Below are positions 56,996 to 64,000 of a stretch of 64,000 nucleotides of DNA, piece by piece (positions within the stretch are counted from its first letter, which is position 1; each line of letters starts with the position of its first letter). The notes beneath the pieces were generated by a model. It worked only from the letters and a program-made list of their open reading frames with translations. It was not told the origin of the DNA and ran no database searches. Origin of the DNA: Daedaleopsis sinensis (Eukaryota > Basidiomycota > Agaricomycetes > Polyporales > Polyporaceae). The position numbers were made by a program, and so were the translations under genes. The stretch is taken from assembly GCA_033807695.1 (NCBI GenBank), contig CM066300.1:868001-932000 (forward strand), given 5' to 3'.

Positions 56996-57744
56996 GGTGA
57001 ATGGGAGCTTTGGTTGAGTTCGTGGGTGAGGTCTGAGGAATGAAGAGCGACTCGAGGCTGGCCAGCGAGCCGTGGCTATGGTGCCAAGGCGGCCTGCTAG
57101 TACTATAGCCTCAGCCTGCCAGTGGGTGAGTGACATGACACCCAAACCTGACCACCACGACGCTACCACGAGTTAGTCTTCCCTAGGTAGACGATGAGGA
57201 CCTATTGACGTGAGGAATGCACGGTCTTACAGCACCACGAGTCACCGACTTGGAATCACCGGACCTCACCGTGTACGACTCCATAGAACGGGCGGCGTCC
57301 GAGTCGGTCTCGGAGAACTGAGTAGTAGGGAACCCGGAGTACTGAGATTCGAAAGCTAGAGACGATTACTGATGCTACAGTACACAGGCTCTGTCGATAG
57401 ATACATGTCAGTAGATAATTCAGCCGCTTATCTGGGGTGGAATTGGAACGTACGATTGCCACTGAGGCTACGGAGGGCGAGACGGGAGGACTTCAAGAGC
57501 TGCGTCGAGCACAGGCCATCATCGCCACGGTGTACCGGCGTCAGCTCGTCAAGTGTGTAACTAAGCATACCCGATTTGGGAAGTCACGCGTAACGCGGGT
57601 CGTTAAACTCCGAGTCTCAGGCTGATAATTTAGCACTGCTAGTAGTACTACTGAAGGAGGTTCCTCATGATGTTGTATAACTCGGAGCGGCGCAAAGTCT
57701 GGGCGGCGAGTTCCTCTTTGAAGCCAACTACGTGCTACCAGTAC
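56996..57744. other. Intergenic region, no gene seen
   Basis: Short frames only; probable promoter of the membrane protein and 3' UTR of the DUF3237-like gene. Confidence 0.35.
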
Positions 57745-58432
57745 TCAAACGGCACCGAAGATCGTCCACACAGGATCTATCCCAAACCCTCCGCGGAAGG
57801 TGATGTTTGCGATGAGGAAGCGTTCGTTCAGATCCACGTAAGTCGGCGAGTCAGTCTCAATATGGCTGTGGTTTGTTGATTCAGTGTCATTTCTCTCGCA
57901 TGCAGTGAAGTGCACTCACACGTATACGAGAGACGTGACTCCCAAGATACTGCATAGTCGTGGACAACGTAGTAAGTACATCGCTGAATCTCGGATTAGT
58001 ATCATGAGTTGGCTGACCCGGTTCCCGTGATAGTCAGGTATGCCAACTTGCCATCCACCTCCCAGCGGAGAGGCACGACCTGGTCCGGGCAGAATTGACC
58101 GTTGTTGCCGACAATACCGTGTTCGACGGACGGCAACGCGGTCGCGACGAGCTTGCCCGCTTTGTCGGTCACGTTTCCGCTGGTGCAGATTGTGGGTGAG
58201 CTCAGAGCATCGCGACTGGGTCAGTCAGACGTCATACTCACCTCGGAATATCGACGTTCATACGTGTGCCAAACGGGCTCTCGATAGAATTGACGTCGCC
58301 GACGGAGAAGGTGCTGATGAACAGTGTCTCGAACCCCGGAGCAGGTGCCGGCGGAACGGCTTGCGCGTGCACCGCGGTGGAGACGAGGACGACCGCGGTG
58401 ACGAGAGAAGAGAAGACTGTGGAGATGCGCAT
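57745..58432 (-). CDS. Secreted DUF3237-like protein
   Basis: Four exons (58242-58432, 58018-58179, 57920-57949, 57745-57865) sum to 167 residues. A signal peptide is clear (STVFSSLVTAVVLVSTAVHA). The mature part follows DUF3237 order: FETLFISTFSVGDVNSIESPFGTRM, then GNVTDKAGKLVATALPSVEHG, then LRWEVDGKLAYLTITGTG, VYVHIETDSPTYVDLNERFLIANITF, ending WTIFGAV. The third exon is only 30 bases. The DUF3237 beta-barrel has no agreed function. Secretion and small size make it a candidate for an extracellular or effector-like role, which is inference. Confidence 0.75.
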
Positions 58433-59458
58433 GCTGTATGAGGTGTGCTGCTGTGGTGTGCAACCCTCACACTTGCTTGTCGCTATCTTTTATACTCTTG
58501 CAGTCGCCAGTTACGGAGACCGTTGCGCATTCAGTGTCATGTTGAATGCCTTCTCCGCGAGATTGAGCTTGGCGATTACTAACACATCTTGCTGACTGTG
58601 GTGACCCTCGCATGAAAGGTAAGAGTTCACCTGTCACTCTGTACGTTCATAGAGTTGAAAACTATTTATAGGGACAAGACTCAGAGAGGCTGCTTGAGAT
58701 TGTGACAAATGCAGTACTCCAATCAAATGTGCATTCAGCGTCGACGATGCGTAGTATTCAACCCATACCGACGCGAGTACGCCTTACTAAGTGTGCGTTC
58801 AATGCCTCGGGCATGTGCATGAATGCAGTGATGTGTGGCTAATTCACTCTTTTTTCAAATTTCTCAACTCTCGCTAACCACTCATCCTAGGACTCTAGCC
58901 GCATCCTCAACTAGCACGAAGGGAGGCCGCTGTATGATTCCGTCGACATGTCAGTCACCCACAATCAGTAACGCGCAGGGTGCTGGCAAGAGTACTATGT
59001 ACGTATTCTCCTCACAGAGCTCCGCCGCCTTTGAGGGTTCTCAGGTTGGAGGATACTAGTGAAGAAGCCAGGGGCACAAACGTAAAGCACAAACGCGCGA
59101 AAACCAACTGTATATACAAACTTCGCGCTCGTGTGTAAGTCACCACGGATCCCATCAACAAGTCGTGTAAGGCGTGATTTTGTCCGCGAAGATCACCATC
59201 ATAGCGAGTCAAGTTCATGCGACTGCGTCACTATAGCAGAGCACGCAAGTTCTGTCTGTCCAGAGAGCGTTACCGTTGAACACGACGATACAATACAACG
59301 CCATTAGTTAACATCAACGAACGAAGACGTACACGTACTACGTGGGCCATACTATACACCTGTCCCTCGGCAGACGCGACGAGTGAGTGAATTCTGGACA
59401 AGAGGACCCCGAAAAGCACAGCGAGCACACACCCCAAAGACCTCGACCCCGACAGCCC
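58433..59458. other. Intergenic region, no gene seen
   Basis: About 1 kb with only short frames. CAGTGTCAT occurs near 58531 and 57883. Confidence 0.4.
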
Positions 59459-60962
59459 TCACATCTGCTGAGGCATATACTGCGGCGGCGGGGGCGGCAT
59501 CCCGCCCGGACCCATCATCCCCTGCGGCGGCGGCATCATCCCCGGCATCCCCTGCGGCATGAACCCCTGCGGCGGGGGCGGCGGCGCGAACCCCGCCTGC
59601 GGGTTGTACACCGGCACACCCTGCGGCGGGGGCGGGGGCGGCATGCCCATCTGCATCCCCTGCGGCGGCATGCCCATCTGCATTCCCTGTGGGGGCATGC
59701 CCATCTGCATGCCCATCCCCGGCGGCGGCGCCATCTGCATCCCCATCTGCATCCCCATCTGCATCTGCTGCATCCCCATCCCCATCGGCATCTGCATCCC
59801 CATCGGCATTCCCATCCCCTGCGGGACGATCGTTTGCTGCGGGGTGAAGCCCGCGGGCGGGGGCGGCGCCGCGGCGAGCGCGCCCGCAAACTGGCCCTGG
59901 TACGGGCCCTGGAAGCCCTGTGCGCCTGGGGGGCGTGCGCCGAACGCGCCCATGGGCGCGGGGGGCGGGCGCGCGGCGACGGGGAGCGCGTTGTTTTTGC
60001 GGGCCTGCGCGGCGAGGAGGCGCTCGGCGGGCGTGCCGTGGCGCTCGCCCTTGCCGTCCTTCTTGAACGCGTACTGGACGGCGATCGCCTTGTTCATGAG
60101 GAACTGGCCGTTCATGGACTCGATCGCCGCGTCCGAGGACTCGAAGTCGGTGTAGGAGACGAAGCCGTAGCCTTTGGATTTTCCCGTCTGCGGGTCGCGG
60201 GCGATCTGGCAACGGGGGAGGAGGAATGGGGCACACCAGGGATGCACGAGTGCGGCGGTCAGAGGCGGAGGCATGAAGGCGGGTGCGGGGGTGGGACGTA
60301 CCTTGGCGGTGGTGGCCATCATCCCGAACGCGCTGAAGGTGTCGTACAGCAGACGTTCGTCCACGTTCTCGTCGAGGTTGCCGATGAACAGGTTCGCGCC
60401 GACGTCCAGCTGCTTCTTGTCCGAAGATGCCTATGGGTGTGCGTGCGACAGAATTGTGCATCACGAACGCGGAAGGGGACGGAGGAAGAGGAGGACACGG
60501 TAAAAGACGGTGCTCAGCCACGCCCGCGGGGAGCAGCACGCAAGCGCAGAGAGGAGACACACACCTTGTTCACCCTAATGGGTTTCCCCCAAAGTTTGAT
60601 CTGGTTCATAATCTTGCAGGCATATTCTGCATCCTCCTCGGTCAAGAACTCACAGAAACCATAGCCTTGGTGCGCCATAGATATACGGTCCTTCGGCAGG
60701 TGCACGTTCACTGTGCGCAGAGCCCACCGCAGACGCATGGTCAGCGAACCCTAATGCAAAAGCTGAGAGGTGCAGAACTCACCGACTGGCCCAGCCTGCA
60801 GCATCAACTCCCATATGAGCCCGTCCGAACACCGCTCGTCCAAGTTGCCCTGTCAGAACAAAGAGCCACAGTTAATTAACGGTGTTTGCAGGTCTTCCGG
60901 GATGGAGTGCTCACGAGATAGACTGTCGCTTCCTGATTTCTGTCATCTTGAGGACGAGACAT
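59459..60962 (-). CDS. Splicing factor 3B subunit 4 (SF3B4/Hsh49)
   Basis: It is a U2 snRNP SF3b component that contacts pre-mRNA near the branch site in the nucleus. Five exons (60915-60962, 60783-60849, 60565-60710, 60302-60430, 59459-60205) give 378 residues. RRM1 starts [20 protein letters not shown], with RNP1 [11 protein letters not shown]2 has [23 protein letters not shown], with RNP1 [11 protein letters not shown]. These are followed by the family block [28 protein letters not shown]. The C-terminal 200 residues are the usual Pro/Gly/Met-rich tail, here with near-tandem MQMGMPPQG units. The short introns and start at [16 protein letters not shown] match other fungal SF3B4 genes. Confidence 0.96.
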
Positions 60963-61729
60963 GGTCGTGGTCAGTCAAGACGCCGAGCCCAACGTCGGCC
61001 TGCGGCCAAGTTTCGCATTACGGCGTCTAATCCAGAGACGCCTGACTACCTATGTGGCTGTGCTGCCTGAGTATGTTGTGTTTATTCGCCGAGGCTGCGT
61101 CTCCGACACAAGCCAGTATTGAACGAATTTGTGTTGCATGCAACCATCAAATACTGTTCAGACTGTCGCGAGGTACTCGAGAGTACTCGCAAAGCTGCGC
61201 ACGCATCCACCATGGTGTATCTCGAAATGCGAGGCTGTCCACTCACACAATGCACAGAGGAAGACTCTTGAGAAGTATTTGGTTTGAAGTAACATCCGAA
61301 TGTGGCACAGCGTGTAAGTATTAGTAGGGTCCCGTACGTCCGGTATCATAGCGGCGGAGGATAATGCGCGTCGGAATGTACGCGGGTGCCACGGCAAGGG
61401 AAGGGTGGCGCGCATGTGTGTGGGTGTGTTGCGTGGGTGTGTGCTAATGCGTCTATGTACAGGTTTGAGGTAACAGGAGGGGGTGTAGATTGAAAATCGC
61501 AGAGGCATGCATGACCATGAACCAGATCCAGAACCAAAACCGATGGCGTGAAGAATACATGTACAGATGATGGGCGAGAGCGACGGAGAGTGCGAAGGGA
61601 AGAGATGTGGTATGGCATGGATATGGATATGGGAGCGACAGGGAGCGAGAAATACGCGCCGCCCAGAGGGAGAGGTGTCCAGCGAGAGGTGTTCGGCGGT
61701 CGAGGGGCAGGTCACTACAAACATCGTCG
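60963..61729. other. Intergenic region, no gene seen
   Basis: Only short frames; no repeats of note. Confidence 0.4.
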
Positions 61730-64000
61730 TCAATCATCAGTCAGCGGACACCCTAGACAGCACCGCACAACACGCACATAGTACTCGATCTCCAGCTGCT
61801 CCGCGACGAGGACGAGAGGGAGGATCAGTCATTGATACTATCAGAAAGCGGCGGGGACTCACGAAGAGAAACGCGACGGCGCGCGGCCAACGAATATGCA
61901 ACCCCATGGGGTTGTACATCTGCACGTTCAGCTCTTCGATGAGCGTGTGCAGCCTCTCCATCTCCTGGTGGTCGGCACGGGTGACGGGCGACGGTGAGGG
62001 AACGACATCGGGGTCAGCCGCGAAGAGCACTGGGCACACAGAGAACGGTCGAAGTGGAGAACGATAGAACGCGGGGAACGGGAAAGGCGGAGAACGAGAG
62101 ACGCGGAGCAGGGGCGACGCACCTTGTCGTAGTGCGTCCTCAGCACCGCACGCGAGGCCTGCAGGCTGAAGAAGGCGAGCGCGTTGTCGACGAACGCGTG
62201 CGCGAGGCTGTGCGCGGAGAGCAGCACCTCGTTGATCGCGTTGATCGTCTCGAGGAACTGCGTGGGCGTTATCTGCGGTGTGGAGCGTCAGTGTGCGGCG
62301 GGCGTAGCGTACAGACGGTAGATGAAGGGCGCGGCGCGGGGGAGAAGTATGCGCGAAGAGCGCGAAGCCCCAGCACGCACACGGAGGAAGGAGGGCAGGG
62401 GGCAGGCACACGAACGAAGATAGAAACAGAAACAGAGACACGCACCCGTCCCTCCAGCTCGAGCGGGTACGTCGGCGCGAACTGCGGGAGCTCGCCGCCG
62501 GTGTAGTCACGCTCTATGCGCACGACCTCGCGCGGGTGGTGCACGCCGATCTGCCCGCACGGGTCCGTGCCGTACGCCGCGTCCGCGGGTGGCGCGCCGA
62601 AGTAGTACGCCGAGTGCGGGATGAGCGGCCGGCTGTGGCTGGGCGAGGGTAAGGTCGGGGTCAGCGATTTAGGCCCTCTCCAGTGGGCGCGGGGCCAAAT
62701 GAAGGACGATGGAAGAGTCGAGAGGGAAGAAAGAAGAGAGAAGAGAGAGAGAGCAGAGAAACGCACCTCCGCGGCTTGCTCCCGCCCCCGAACTCGTGCG
62801 TCCTGTGCGCCTTCCCCCCCGCGAACACGAACCGCTGCGGGCTCGCGCGCCCGTTCCGCCCACCTCTCCTGCGCTTGTCTCCGTTTCCCATTGCGTTGCC
62901 GTTGCGGGTCCCGAGCCCTAAATCTTCATCCTCGTACGCGTCATCGTCCTCGTCGAACATCCGCCGCCCGCTCTCCAGGTCCGCCCTCCCCGCACCATCC
63001 CGGTCATGGTTCTTGTCCTTGTCCCACGGCGGCGGCGATGGGGGGTGCAGCGCGAGCCTGAGCGGGTGCTCCGTCTCCCCCGCCCCCCCGCCTGCGCCCG
63101 TGCCGGACCTGGAGGGGCTGTCGGGTCCGTACAGCGTGGGGCTGCGCGCGCCGTCGGGGTGGACGATTGTGATGTCCGCGTCCGTCGTGTCTGTGTCTGT
63201 CACGTCTGAGTCGCGCGCTGGTGCGGTGCCCGGCCTGTCGTCGCCCACCCTCTCCCTCTCCCTCTCCCTCTGATTCTCTCTTTCCCTCCTGCTCTCGCTC
63301 TGAGTCTGAATCTGACTCTCCCCTGCCCTCTCCCTCTCTCCGTGTCCGTCTCCATGTCCCTGCTCGTCCACGCGAAGCGTAGTATCCGGATCTTCCCCAT
63401 CCCCATCCGCGTCCTCGTCTGAATCGTCGCTCGAGTACGTGTACCCACCAGGCCCCGAGATGTCAATCACGAACGGCTCCGGGTCCGGGTCCGTCGCGGC
63501 CGCGGGGGAGATCGCGGGCGGCGCGGCCTTGAGGCCCAGCTTCGAGAGCGCCATGCCGGCCGTCCAGGTCGAGGTCGTAGTCGAGGTCGCAGGTGCGAGT
63601 GCAGTCGTATTGGAGGTGCCAGTCACAGCTGCAGGTGTACTCGAGGTCGCAGGTGCAGTCGCAGTCGGGGTAACAGCAGCACGCTCTTCGTGCTCAGATG
63701 CGAGCGCACGGTCGAAGACGGGCTGGGGGTCTTTCGGCGGCGGGGTGGGGGGCACGGGCGAGGGACTCGTGCTCGGGGGGACGGTAAGGAGCGAGTCGCG
63801 CACCTGCACCTGCGTTTCCGCCTCGTGTCCTTTTGCTGTTTCTGGTCCTGTTCCGTGCCCGTGCCCGTGCCCGTGCCCGTGCCCGTGCGGGGCAAGTGCG
63901 GCGGGCCCGTGCGCAGAAGAGGCAGAGGTAGATTCAGATGCACGCGCTGTCTGTGTTGCTTCCAAGTCGGCAGGGGTAGGGGACGAAGGAAAAGGGCCAA
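61730..64000 (-). CDS. Erf4/GOLGA7-family protein, N-terminus beyond the right window edge
   Basis: Erf4-type subunits pair with the DHHC enzyme Erf2 to palmitoylate Ras-like proteins at internal membranes. The first exon is open from 64000 to 62767 with no in-frame ATG needed inside the window. It encodes a disordered region with HGHGHGHGHGHG, acidic and Arg/Glu repeats, ending VFAGGKAHRTHEFGGGSKPR. Exons 62446-62638, 62123-62272, 61863-61964 and 61730-61795 follow. The domain reads REVVRIERDYTGGELPQF, YPLELEGRITPTQFLETINA, INEVLLSAHSLAHAFVDNAL, MERLHTLIEELNVQMYNPMG, LHIRWPRAVAFLFLEIEYY, the canonical Erf4 order. The exact C-terminal end is less certain, since a GTGCGT follows EYY. Confidence 0.88.

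Overview
The window reads as nuclear DNA of a filamentous basidiomycete, most likely an Agaricomycete of polypore type. The evidence is the GC-rich coding sequence, the dense short genes split by many introns of about 45 to 75 bases (GT-AG with CTGAC/CTAAC-like branch sites), the fungal gene families (Spt3, a Yap1-type bZIP, a Dsf2-like Sel1 protein, Erf4, DUF7704-like and DUF3237-like proteins) and an Agaricomycete-type Helitron. All gene models below were spliced by hand. Where every exon could be placed, the summed exon length is divisible by three.

Left accessory block (1 to about 13,900). A Helitron replicase gene enters from the left edge on the minus strand. It has zinc-binding N-terminal modules, the HUH motif and the two-tyrosine motif, and its helicase half lies outside the window. 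About 600 bases away, head to head, lies a complete but divergent class I ribonucleotide reductase small-subunit gene that keeps all iron ligands and the radical tyrosine but lacks the usual C-terminal tail. Then follow fast-evolving genes: an F-box-like protein, a MYND zinc-finger protein, an unrecognised 221-residue protein, and weaker candidates, with two 37-base tandem duplications.

Core block (13,954 to about 25,500). DNA topoisomerase II (minus, about 16 exons) and ribosomal protein uL23 (plus) are divergent, with an MluI-type box on the TOP2 side. After a poorly resolved stretch come the NatC subunit Naa38/LSMD1 (minus) and a CofD/UPF0052-family protein (plus, 11 exons, one probable GC-AG intron).

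Middle block (25,500 to 48,100). It contains a low-complexity protein with a WWWW/CCCC tail, chorismate synthase, a Dsf2-like Sel1 protein, mitochondrial ribosomal protein mL38, a secreted S28 peptidase, SAGA subunit Spt3, a small DUF7704-like membrane protein and a Yap1-type oxidative-stress factor. Four inverted-repeat elements lie here: a hAT-like MITE inside a chorismate synthase intron, a PIF/Harbinger (Tourist-like) MITE with TTA duplications, a fold-back element inside an mL38 intron, and an intergenic 327-base inverted repeat.

Right block (48,100 to 64,000). A gene-poor stretch of about 6.7 kb with local duplications and palindromes is followed by a BTB protein, a small membrane protein, a secreted DUF3237-like protein, splicing factor SF3B4 and an Erf4-family palmitoyltransferase subunit that runs off the right edge. 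The most novel candidate is the Helitron plus tail-less RNR small-subunit pair. No CRISPR array, rRNA or convincing tRNA gene was seen.
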